Below, piece after piece: positions 6,251 through 12,630 of a DNA stretch of 22,401 nt. The notes below the pieces were generated by a model. It was not told the DNA's origin and did no database searches. It saw nothing but the letters and a program-made list of their open reading frames with translations. Position 1 is the first letter of the stretch. The number at the start of each line of letters is the position of its first letter. The stretch comes from a virus. Both the position numbers and the translations under genes were made by a program. The stretch is taken from positions 1 through 22,401 of the IMG/VR virus record IMGVR_UViG_3300042565_000704. One strand, given 5' to 3'.

Positions 6251-6299
6251 ACGCCCCGGTCCTGCGGTACAGAAGGAGAGAAACCGCAGGCCGGGGCGT
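6251..6299 (-). terminator. Strong GC-rich hairpin, probable terminator of the late operon
   Basis: The arms 6251-6268 and 6283-6299 pair over 17 bp with a single bulged T in one arm, around a 14-nt loop (6269-6282). It lies about 35 nt after the stop of the metallophosphoesterase gene and before the next promoter. No U-tract follows on the minus strand, as is common for high-GC actinobacterial terminators. A second short hairpin (6306-6319) sits between the gene and this stem. RNA processing instead of termination is possible. Confidence 0.7.
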
Positions 6300-6333
6300 C
6301 GACTTGCACCTGGAGGTGCCGTGCCCGATCAGC

Positions 6334-7344
6334 CTAGACCACGATCGTGGTGCGCCACGCGATCCGGTCCCGGTCGACGAACGCCACGACCTGCTGGGGT
6401 GGCTCCACCGGAAAGTTGCATTCGGCGCTGAAGGCGCTGTAGCCGACGAGGCTCCCGTTGACGGTGAAGCTCGGGCCGAACGTCGCCTGGTGCCAGTGGC
6501 CCAGCCACAGGTGTGCGAACGGTCTACCGAGCGCCGACTGTCGCTGCTGCTTGCGTGCGTGCAGCCGCATGAGCGGCGGCCAGATGCCACCGATGCCGCC
6601 GCCGCCACGGGTCTGGTCGCCGTGGGTCAGTAGGTGCCGCTGCCCCATGACCTCGAACTCAGCGTCGCTGGCCTCGTCGATCTGCCACGTGATCCGCTTG
6701 TCGTCGGCGGTCAGCCGGGCGACCAAGCCCGCCAGGTGCCAGTCGAGGTTCGAGCGGACCTTCAGGTGCGTCCGCTTGGCCTTCTCCATGCGGCCGTGGT
6801 TGCCGACGACGACCGGCACGTGGACCTTGCCGTAGTGGTCGGCCAGCAGGGTCAAGGCTGCGGCCAGCTGCTCGGACCAGTAGAGCAGCGTGCCGAACAT
6901 CGTGTCCGCTGCTTCCTGCAGGTGCATCACGTCGATCGGCCCGGTCATCATGTCGCCACCCCACAGGACGATGACACCCTGCAGGTCGGCATCCGGCCCC
7001 GAGTCGGCGACGTGGACCAGCTGCTCGGCCCATGACTGCAGCCGGCGGGTGGCGATCGTCCGGTCGTAGGCGTTGACGCCGGCCACGTCCTCGGCGCGCA
7101 CGATCTCGTCGAAGTGCGTGTCACTCAGCATGGCCACGATCACCGCCTGCCTCGGGCCCGGCTTGCGAGGGTTCGGCCACTTCGGCGGCTTCGGGTCCAG
7201 GCGGTCGATGCCCTCGAGCAGTGAGATCCTCGCCAGCGCGTCGTCCAGCGCCGCCTGGGATGCCTTCAGGTCGGCCTTCAGGCGCGCGTTCTGCTGGCGC
7301 AGCAGACTACGCCCCGCCTCCTCGGCGAACTCGTCGAGGTCCAC
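6334..7344 (-). CDS. Metallophosphoesterase with N-terminal coiled coil
   Basis: A 336-residue calcineurin-like metallophosphoesterase. The dimetal motifs are all present and in order: DTH (D75, H77), GGD (D131), GNH (N181, H182), THGDQ (H240) and GHWH (281-284). The substrate cannot be told; members of this superfamily include phosphatases, nucleases such as Mre11/SbcD, and cyclic-nucleotide hydrolases. Residues about 14-44 form a probable coiled coil (LLRQQNARLKADLKASQAAL), followed by a Pro/Lys-rich linker (PKPPKWPNPRKPGPR). The GTG start at 7344 is 1 nt after the preceding small gene. It is the last gene before the terminator hairpin, behind the lysis genes. The linker and coiled coil suggest a partner protein, perhaps the upstream 75-residue product. 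Confidence 0.9.
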   Translation of the reverse strand: MDLDEFAEEAGRSLLRQQNARLKADLKASQAALDDALARISLLEGIDRLDPKPPKWPNPRKPGPRQAVIVAMLSDTHFDEIVRAEDVAGVNAYDRTIATRRLQSWAEQLVHVADSGPDADLQGVIVLWGGDMMTGPIDVMHLQEAADTMFGTLLYWSEQLAAALTLLADHYGKVHVPVVVGNHGRMEKAKRTHLKVRSNLDWHLAGLVARLTADDKRITWQIDEASDAEFEVMGQRHLLTHGDQTRGGGGIGGIWPPLMRLHARKQQRQSALGRPFAHLWLGHWHQATFGPSFTVNGSLVGYSAFSAECNFPVEPPQQVVAFVDRDRIAWRTTIVV

Positions 7345-7345
7345 G

Positions 7346-7573
7346 TCACCGCTTGCTGCTGCGCCGGTAGTGCTCGACCTTGGAGTAGGTGGCGTCCGGG
7401 TAGCCGTTCGCCTGCAGCCACTTCACGATCGTGTGCGTGGCGTGCGGTGAGTCGGTGATGACCTGCCGCAGATCCTCGGGCAGCGTGTACCACCAAGCGG
7501 TGGTGCGACCGGACTTGATCTCCTCAGCGAACGCATCGAGGCTCGCCGCAAGGTCGGCCGGCTTCTTGCTCAT
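7346..7573 (-). CDS. Small protein, possible HTH, unknown function
   Basis: A 75-residue protein starting MSKKPADLAASLDAFAEEIK. The rest (WWYTLPEDLRQVITDSPHA, then THTIVKWLQANGYPDATYS and KVEHYRR) is helical and ends basic. HTIVKWLQANGYPDATYSKV could form a helix-turn-helix, as in small DNA-binding or replication-initiation proteins, but this is weak. The ATG at 7573 overlaps the endolysin stop as ATGA, and its own stop is 1 nt from the metallophosphoesterase start. A partnership with that enzyme is a reasonable idea from the coupling alone. Confidence 0.68.
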   Translation of the reverse strand: MSKKPADLAASLDAFAEEIKSGRTTAWWYTLPEDLRQVITDSPHATHTIVKWLQANGYPDATYSKVEHYRRSSKR

Positions 7574-8361
7574 GCTTCACCTCGCTCAATGCGTGCTAGC
7601 AGGAAGATCAGCGCCTCACGTGTCCTCGGTCCCACGATGCCGTCGACCTCGAGCCGAAACAGGCGCTGCAGGTCCTTGACCGCTGCGGCGGTCGCCGGTC
7701 CGAAGTCGGCATCCTCCACCAGCCCCTTCCCGGCGGCGAGGTTTAGGCTGCGCTGCAGTGCCAGCACGCCAGCGCCACGGCTGCCCTGCCGCAATGTCCC
7801 GGCCTTGGACAGGTCCCGGATGTTGATCGCTGCGGCGTAGCGTCGGAACCCAGCGGCCTCGTCAGGGTTGATCGGCGGTGGCGGCGGTGCCGACGAGTAG
7901 GCAGGCCGACCGAAGCCGGCGATCACCGACCTCGGCCGGACCCGCCGGTACACGCCTCCCCCGTTGGACTGCGACCCGGCGTTGCTCGGCGACGTGTTGC
8001 CCTCGATGGTCTCGACCTGGCCATCCCGCCGGACGCCGGTGACAATGCCGACGTGGTCGACGCCTTGGCTGCTGGTCCCACCCTGCCAGTCGAAGTAGAC
8101 CAAGTCGCCTGCCTGCGCCGGACCATTGCGGTCGATGGCGCGTCCGGCCTTGCGATACGCCTGCAGCCCGGATGGCGTCCAGATGCTCGAGGGTTCACCG
8201 GTCTGGCCCGCCTTCTTCAGCACCCAGTCGGTGAATGTCCCGCACCAGGCTTGGTTGTTCGCGTGACCGACCTCGGGCGCGTACTTGTTCCAGTTGTTCC
8301 GGCCCTCGGTGTAGCCGACCTCGGCCGAGGCGATGCGGACCACGTCCGCCGCCGTGGCCAC
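7570..8361 (-). CDS. Endolysin: CHAP domain plus peptidoglycan-binding domain
   Basis: A 263-residue peptidoglycan hydrolase for host lysis. The N-terminal CHAP domain (about residues 1-150) has C40 in QAWCGTFTDWV, H103 in VDHVGIVTG and the E120/N122 site in IEGNTS, with GDLVYFDW before the His. These give the Cys-His-Glu/Asn centre of CHAP amidases or endopeptidases. A proline linker (SSAPPPPPINP) follows. The C-terminal domain (about 188-260) matches PG_binding_1, with GSRGAGVLALQRSLN and VDGIVGPRTREALI. No signal peptide is present, as expected for a holin-dependent endolysin. GTG start at 8361, 1 nt after the holin stop. Confidence 0.93.
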   Translation of the reverse strand: MATAADVVRIASAEVGYTEGRNNWNKYAPEVGHANNQAWCGTFTDWVLKKAGQTGEPSSIWTPSGLQAYRKAGRAIDRNGPAQAGDLVYFDWQGGTSSQGVDHVGIVTGVRRDGQVETIEGNTSPSNAGSQSNGGGVYRRVRPRSVIAGFGRPAYSSAPPPPPINPDEAAGFRRYAAAINIRDLSKAGTLRQGSRGAGVLALQRSLNLAAGKGLVEDADFGPATAAAVKDLQRLFRLEVDGIVGPRTREALIFLLARIERGEA

Positions 8362-8362
8362 G

Positions 8363-8581
8363 TCAGTCCTCCCGCCAGCTGGCGTTGTCCGGGTCGCCGA
8401 CCGTCTTGCCGATCAGCGCCATCCCGGCCGATAGAGCCGCTGCGACTGCGGCCACGGCGACACCCTGCAGGCTGTCGATGCTGAAGTTCGGATCGGACAG
8501 GTGGACGACGGCCACGGCGATCGCCGCCTGTACCATCGTCCTGAGGACACGCTCGATCAGGTCACGCTGGAACTTGCTCAC
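8363..8581 (-). CDS. Holin, r1t-like
   Basis: A 72-residue membrane protein starting VSKFQRDLIERVLRTMVQAA. This is the opening of r1t-type holins, a charged helix with LIERVLRT followed by the first membrane span (MVQAAIAVAVVHL). A second span follows at about residues 42-62 (GVAVAAVAAALSAGMALIG), with a polar end NASWRED. It precedes the endolysin gene by 1 nt. The chosen GTG (8581) overlaps the upstream stop as GTGA and has GGAGG 8 nt upstream; an alternative GTG lies three codons earlier. Two spans and the endolysin neighbour make a holin the best reading. Confidence 0.85.
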   Translation of the reverse strand: MSKFQRDLIERVLRTMVQAAIAVAVVHLSDPNFSIDSLQGVAVAAVAAALSAGMALIGKTVGDPDNASWRED

Positions 8582-8841
8582 CTGAACCACCTCCGTGGCT
8601 TGTGGTTGTCGAGTCGACTGTGGGCGTGGTCGACGCGGCTCGCGACCGACTCGATCCGATCGCCGAGCTGGTCGACCTTCCGGCCGTGGCCGTCGACCTT
8701 GTCGGCCAGGTTCACCAGCAGACGCTGCGACTCGCCGTGCTGGCTGGCGTTCTCTCGTCGGGTGCGTGAGCTGATCCAGGCCGCTGACACAGATGCCGCC
8801 GCTGCGATCGCTGCCACGAGGACTGGGACGACGTAGTCCAT
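8578..8841 (-). CDS. Membrane-anchored coiled-coil protein of the lysis region
   Basis: An 87-residue protein with an N-terminal membrane span (about residues 3-24, VPVLVAAIAAAASVSAAWIS), a basic stretch (SRTRRENA), and a long heptad-like helix (LLVNLADKVDGHGRKVDQLG then DRIESVASRVDHAHSRLDNH). This resembles small phage membrane proteins annotated as DUF2746-like that sit beside holins. It may act with the holin or as a spanin-like or anchoring element. The ATG at 8841 is 1 nt after the previous stop. Its job is inferred only from location. Confidence 0.78.
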   Translation of the reverse strand: MDYVVPVLVAAIAAAASVSAAWISSRTRRENASQHGESQRLLVNLADKVDGHGRKVDQLGDRIESVASRVDHAHSRLDNHKPRRWFR

Positions 8842-8842
8842 G

Positions 8843-9103
8843 TCACCCGACCCCCCAGGCGGTCGCCTCGTGGACGAGATGCTCGCCGGTCGTGCCGACA
8901 CTGTGCGCGGCGTCGTCGATGTCCAGCACACCCTCGACGACGAGGAGCGTGGCGAGCGCCCCGGTGGCGTCCAGCGGCGGGAACGGCGGTTCTGCTGCCT
9001 CGGCGTCGGCCCGACGCTGCAGGAACGCTTCCGAGGGCTCGACGAGCCTCCAGGCGACGCCGTCCTCCGACACCCACCGTCCGTCGTGGTCGTTGCGTTC
9101 CAT
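8843..9103 (-). CDS. Small acidic protein next to the tail fibre gene
   Basis: An 86-residue acidic protein starting MERNDHDGRWVSEDGVAWRL. A helical middle holds FLQRRADAEAAE, and the C-terminal half is helical (LDATGALATLLVVEGVLDID and GEHLVHEATAW). The ATG at 9103 shares one base with the fibre gene stop (TGATG). No family was recognised. A position right behind the fibre gene is where fibre-assembly chaperones are often found, but no matching motif is visible. Confidence 0.7.
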   Translation of the reverse strand: MERNDHDGRWVSEDGVAWRLVEPSEAFLQRRADAEAAEPPFPPLDATGALATLLVVEGVLDIDDAAHSVGTTGEHLVHEATAWGVG

Positions 9104-10695
9104 CACGCCTCCAGTCCGAGCACCCGGATGCGCGACCCGGCAGCGAGGCTCCCAAGGTTCCCGGCCAGTTCGATCGACGTGACCGCCCCCGTCAGCGTAG
9201 AGAACAGGCCGGTGAACGTCGGGTTGGCTCCGACCGAAAAGTTGGACTGCAGACTCGTACGCAGAACGTATCCGGCCTTCGTGTAGCCGTCGGTGAGCGA
9301 TAGCCGGATGTCGACGTGCTGGTGCCGGTCGGCGTTGGTCAACTGCCCCGGAATCACAGCGGCGGACCAAGATGTCGTCAGCGCCGCCGCGTTCGTGGAG
9401 TAGACCGACGACGAGTCCCCGTTCACCGTCATCAGCAGAGTGTCGATCGTGCCGTTCCGAATCGTGTTCCCTGAGAAGATGACGTGGAGTTGGTCGTAGC
9501 CCGTCACGTTGTACGACACCGACGCCGTGTTCGACGCCAGCAGGTCGTCGGCGATGATCGTCCAGCCCTCCGGCGGACTTGCCCACGTCTGATCGCCACG
9601 CAGGAACGTCGTGCCATCGGCCGTGCCGCTCCCGAGGCGGGCGGTGGCGACCGTTCCGCTGGTGAGCTTCCCGGCGTCGATCGCGTTGGGCACGTCGTTC
9701 GTGCGGCCCGGTCCCAGGACGAGGATCTCGCCGGAGTTCTGGTTTGCCCGGATCACCCGGCCGATGTTCTGGATCAGCTCCGACGTGCCGGTTGGCTTTG
9801 TGATCGTCAACTGGCCCGCCGTCGTCGAGACGTACAGCGGAGCATTGATCGCCAGCCCTTGAGTGTCGACACCCCGGAGCGTCCCGACGACCACGACATA
9901 CCCGAACTCGTTCGGGTCCAGCTCGGACTCGGTGAGGCCGATCGCCGGCATCTTGGCCGAGTCGTCGGCGTCGGCCGGTGCGATCTCGACCGTGGACGTG
10001 TCGCCGACCGTCCCGGTGGCGTACACCGGCGCGCCCTTGGCGATTGTGCTGCCGGAGGTGTTCTTGACCGGGACGTAGACCGGAACATCAGCGGTCCAGC
10101 CCGTGCCGGACAGCAACTCGTAGCCGGTGCGGGTGCCAGTCGTCCACGTCGGGACACCGGATTGCAGCGTGACAGCGTTCCCGTCGGCGATCCCGAGGCC
10201 GTACCAGTCGGGGAGGTCGGTCATGGACCCGATCCGGTTCGTGATCGCCCAGCCCCAGGTGCCGCCGATGTTGACCGAGACAAACGTGATGCCGTTCGTG
10301 CTGGCGACCACGATCGACGCGCCCGCACCGTGGATCGTGTCTGTCCCGGCGGCGCTGATCGTGCAGTCGACCACGCTCACACCGACCGACACCGACCGTC
10401 CGACGTTGTCCTCGGCGTCCGGCAACGTCACCGCAGCGCCAGTCGTCACCAGCAACGACTCGTCGGTGATCCCGTAGGGACTCGTCGTCGTGAACACCGA
10501 GTCGGCCCGCTGGTACTGCTTGTGGTCGTCGTCAGCCAGGCCGGTCAGTTCGCCGTGGTCGGTCACACCGCCACCGCCGGCCGTGGCGTTGACGACCTCG
10601 ACCGTCACCGGCGCACGCACGACCGTCAGGTTCGATTCGGCTTCGGTCCCCTCGAGCGTGACCCGCACGTCCGAGCTGGTCAGCTCGACTGTCAT
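9103..10695 (-). CDS. Tail fibre / receptor-binding protein
   Basis: A 530-residue virion protein with recurrent phage fibre motifs. Residues about 46-61 (DHGELTGLADDDHKQY) are the typical DHG-x-LTGL-x-DDDH repeat found in many fibres. SGTVATARLGSGTADGTTFL followed by RGDQTW is another common fibre motif, here ahead of the C-terminal domain. The rest is Thr/Ser/Gly/Val-rich beta structure, with very few cysteines. The C-terminal about 150 residues, with LHVIFSGNTIRNGTIDTLLM, look like a beta-sandwich tip and may bind the receptor. The ATG at 10695 is 1 nt after the upstream stop. It is the last large tail gene before lysis, as usual for receptor-binding proteins. Confidence 0.85.
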   Translation of the reverse strand: MTVELTSSDVRVTLEGTEAESNLTVVRAPVTVEVVNATAGGGGVTDHGELTGLADDDHKQYQRADSVFTTTSPYGITDESLLVTTGAAVTLPDAEDNVGRSVSVGVSVVDCTISAAGTDTIHGAGASIVVASTNGITFVSVNIGGTWGWAITNRIGSMTDLPDWYGLGIADGNAVTLQSGVPTWTTGTRTGYELLSGTGWTADVPVYVPVKNTSGSTIAKGAPVYATGTVGDTSTVEIAPADADDSAKMPAIGLTESELDPNEFGYVVVVGTLRGVDTQGLAINAPLYVSTTAGQLTITKPTGTSELIQNIGRVIRANQNSGEILVLGPGRTNDVPNAIDAGKLTSGTVATARLGSGTADGTTFLRGDQTWASPPEGWTIIADDLLASNTASVSYNVTGYDQLHVIFSGNTIRNGTIDTLLMTVNGDSSSVYSTNAAALTTSWSAAVIPGQLTNADRHQHVDIRLSLTDGYTKAGYVLRTSLQSNFSVGANPTFTGLFSTLTGAVTSIELAGNLGSLAAGSRIRVLGLEA

Positions 10696-10696
10696 G

Positions 10697-11050
10697 TCAG
10701 AGCGTCCAGTTGCCGACGACGAATGGCCCGCTGCAGAGCGGCACGTCGCTGGTGCCGTCGTTCCACTGCAGACTCCACCAGTAGCGGCCGACCGCCAGCG
10801 TGGCGTCCGCTGCGGCCACGACGATCTTGAACTGTCCCGCTGCGCCGTTCGTGATGGTGCACGTGAAGGTCTTCGAGGCCGTGTCGGTGGCCTCGTCGGC
10901 GGTGATCTCAGCGGTGATCGTGTAGGCGGTGATGTTGATCGCCGTCCCGGCCGAGTCCTTGGCGGTGAACGCCCGAGACCAGGTGCAGTTCTCCCGCACG
11001 TTCCAGGTGACGTATGCGCCGCGGTCGTCGAAGGTCAGGTTGGTCGCCAT
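10697..11050 (-). CDS. Small beta-rich baseplate or tail protein
   Basis: A 117-residue protein starting MATNLTFDDRGAYVTWNVRE. It has alternating hydrophobic/polar strands (ITAYTITAEITADEATDT, FTCTITNGAAGQFKIVVAAA, RYWWSLQWND), similar to BppU-type N-terminal or immunoglobulin-like domains. This suits a small structural tail protein. It lies directly before the fibre gene, so a fibre-attachment or baseplate role is plausible. The ATG at 11050 follows a 30-nt gap with GAGG a short distance upstream. Confidence 0.75.
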   Translation of the reverse strand: MATNLTFDDRGAYVTWNVRENCTWSRAFTAKDSAGTAINITAYTITAEITADEATDTASKTFTCTITNGAAGQFKIVVAAADATLAVGRYWWSLQWNDGTSDVPLCSGPFVVGNWTL

Positions 11051-11080
11051 AGGGAGCCTCGCTGTCAGTCTACTAGTGGC

Positions 11081-11773
11081 CTACCAGCCGACCGATCCGA
11101 CGACCCAGCCCTTCGTGGCGAGGAAGTTGACGACCGTCACGCAGACGAATGAGACATTGAAGAACTGGTCATCTACCGGATTCGTCGTGCCGTTCTCGAA
11201 GGTCACCTGCACAGCACCGAAGTTGCCGTTGTTCTGCGCGCCAAGCCATGTCGAACCTGTGGGACCAAGGAATGTCGGCCCGTTCGTCGAACCACCGCCC
11301 ACTTGCGCGCCTTGATACCGGAACTGGACACGCACCGACTCGGCTGTCGTGCCGCTCGGTTCGGTCACAGTCACGGTTCGGGTGCCGCTGGTGCTGACCG
11401 GTAGTGCTGTCGTCGTCGCCTTCGTCGGACTGGTCACCTCGGTGACGCCCGTAAGTCTGATGGCCTGTGAGCCCTCGTAGTCGACCGTCGTCGACTTCGT
11501 AATCGTCGGCACCGGCTCTGATGCGGAGTCTGCGAACTTCCAGCACGCCAATGTGGCGAACGATAAGTCGGTACCGAATGAACCGGAGGACAGGTATGTC
11601 GGTGCCACGTTCAGACTCTCGGAATGCGCCAGCGTCCAGTCGGACGAGTCGAGCGTCAGGGTCGGCACGATCGACGACTGCTTGTTGACGCCCACCATGT
11701 AGAGCAGCAGGTCGCCAGCGGCGTGCGTCGGCATTCCAGGCGTTGCGCCAGCGGTCGGCATTGAGGCCGCCAC
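11081..11773 (-). CDS. Minor tail protein, beta-rich
   Basis: A 230-residue protein with a GTG start (VAASMPTAGATPGMP) and HAAGDLLLYMVGVNK, a motif shared by many phage tail proteins with the pattern AGDLLLL. It is rich in Ser, Thr and Gly. Strands such as FATLACWKFAD and SVRVQFRYQGAQVGGG are followed by a Thr/Asn-rich tail. No enzyme motif is seen. G+C content looks lower than in its neighbours, which could mark exchange of a host-range gene. An internal ATG (residue 5) could be the true start. Confidence 0.72.
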   Translation of the reverse strand: MAASMPTAGATPGMPTHAAGDLLLYMVGVNKQSSIVPTLTLDSSDWTLAHSESLNVAPTYLSSGSFGTDLSFATLACWKFADSASEPVPTITKSTTVDYEGSQAIRLTGVTEVTSPTKATTTALPVSTSGTRTVTVTEPSGTTAESVRVQFRYQGAQVGGGSTNGPTFLGPTGSTWLGAQNNGNFGAVQVTFENGTTNPVDDQFFNVSFVCVTVVNFLATKGWVVGSVGW

Positions 11774-11775
11774 GC

Positions 11776-12630
11776 CTAGCGCTCCCCGAACACCAGCGTG
11801 ACGACCAATCCGGCCGCACCGGTGCCGACCGCAGTCGTCGACACCTGCATCGAGTAGAGCGGCGTCACGTCGACCTGGGCGATCGTCATGCCGAACACCG
11901 CATCACGCCCGGCCGGGATCGTGATCGTGGTCGACGACGACCCGCCCGACTGGCTGAACTCCACCGGGAACCCGGCGATCTTCACCACGCACGTCGTCGC
12001 CGTCGTGCCGGCGGTCTTGAGCGTCACGAACGCAGACTGCAGGCGGCCGTAGTCGCTCGGGTACTTGATGCCCGAGTCCGAGACCTCGAGCGTGTCCTGC
12101 GAGAAGTCCTGCTCGAAGGTGCGCACCCGACCGGCGCGCACGTCCGGGTCCAGGTCCCCGGCGATCGTCGCCGCAGCCGACCGGCCGTTCAGCGTCCCGT
12201 CGTTCAGCTGGCGCAGCTGGCCGTCGGCCTGCTGGAACCGGGTGGACGCCACACGCACCAGCTCCGGCGTGAAGGACAGCTGGCCGGTGGCGTCGTCCTC
12301 GGTGACCGTGATCGACCGCACCTGCATCGTCTCGCCGGTCAGGCTGTTGGACAGGCGTGGCACCGTCACCGACGCACCAGGTCCCCACTGTCCGGCATAC
12401 GGCGTCTCGGCGTCCGAGGTCGGCAGCAGACCGGCACGCACCGTCGTGATCCCCGAGTCCAGCGTGTCGAGGTACTCGGTGATCGCAGCGGACGTGGCTG
12501 CGCTGTTCGCAGTCGAGGTCAGCGACAGGAACGTCTCACGCCTGCCATTGGCAGCGACAGACGTGGCGTCGGTGTCGGTCCGGTAGCCGCCCTGATAGCG
12601 AGTCAGGATGGCGTTCTTGATCGTGCTCAT
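11776..12630 (-). CDS. Tail hub protein, C-terminal part
   Basis: A 284-residue virion protein starting MSTIKNAILTRYQGGYRTDT, then ATSVAANGRRETFLSL. This N-A-I-x-x-R-G...D...S...GRRE pattern is usually found in the middle of hub proteins of the gp27/Gp37-like type, not at their start. The C-terminal part (from about residue 170) is beta-rich with a possible fibre or dispersal region. The ATG at 12630 overlaps the previous stop as ATGA, and a GGAGG sequence lies about 10 nt before it. Together with the preceding gene it probably completes one hub, so the family's usual single gene appears to be split. Confidence 0.78.
   Translation of the reverse strand: MSTIKNAILTRYQGGYRTDTDATSVAANGRRETFLSLTSTANSAATSAAITEYLDTLDSGITTVRAGLLPTSDAETPYAGQWGPGASVTVPRLSNSLTGETMQVRSITVTEDDATGQLSFTPELVRVASTRFQQADGQLRQLNDGTLNGRSAAATIAGDLDPDVRAGRVRTFEQDFSQDTLEVSDSGIKYPSDYGRLQSAFVTLKTAGTTATTCVVKIAGFPVEFSQSGGSSSTTITIPAGRDAVFGMTIAQVDVTPLYSMQVSTTAVGTGAAGLVVTLVFGER

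Larger units (their letters stand above)
6158..6333. other. Intergenic control region between the two leftward operons
   Basis: This is the only sizeable gap between genes in the window. From right to left it holds a small 6-bp hairpin (6306-6319), the 17-bp GC-rich hairpin (6251-6299), a CTAGAC half-site, the TTGACA/TAGACA promoter, the palindrome and a 42-nt leader with AGAAGGAG. No open reading frame with coding character was found in it. Confidence 0.7.

Noticed and set aside
6251-6299. Phage attachment site or CRISPR-like repeat at the large hairpin
   Set aside because: No integrase or tRNA match is nearby and there is one hairpin only, without repeats or spacers. A terminator or RNA-processing hairpin explains it.
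9484-10830. Long plus-strand open frame (448 codons) opposite the tail fibre gene
   Set aside because: It is Arg/Val/Gly/Asp-rich with no domain, and lies opposite a fibre gene with clear motifs. Long antisense frames are common at this G+C.
11051-11080. Possible promoter in the 30-nt gap between two tail genes
   Set aside because: It contains CTAG elements but no convincing -35 and -10 pair; it is simply the widest gap within the tail operon.
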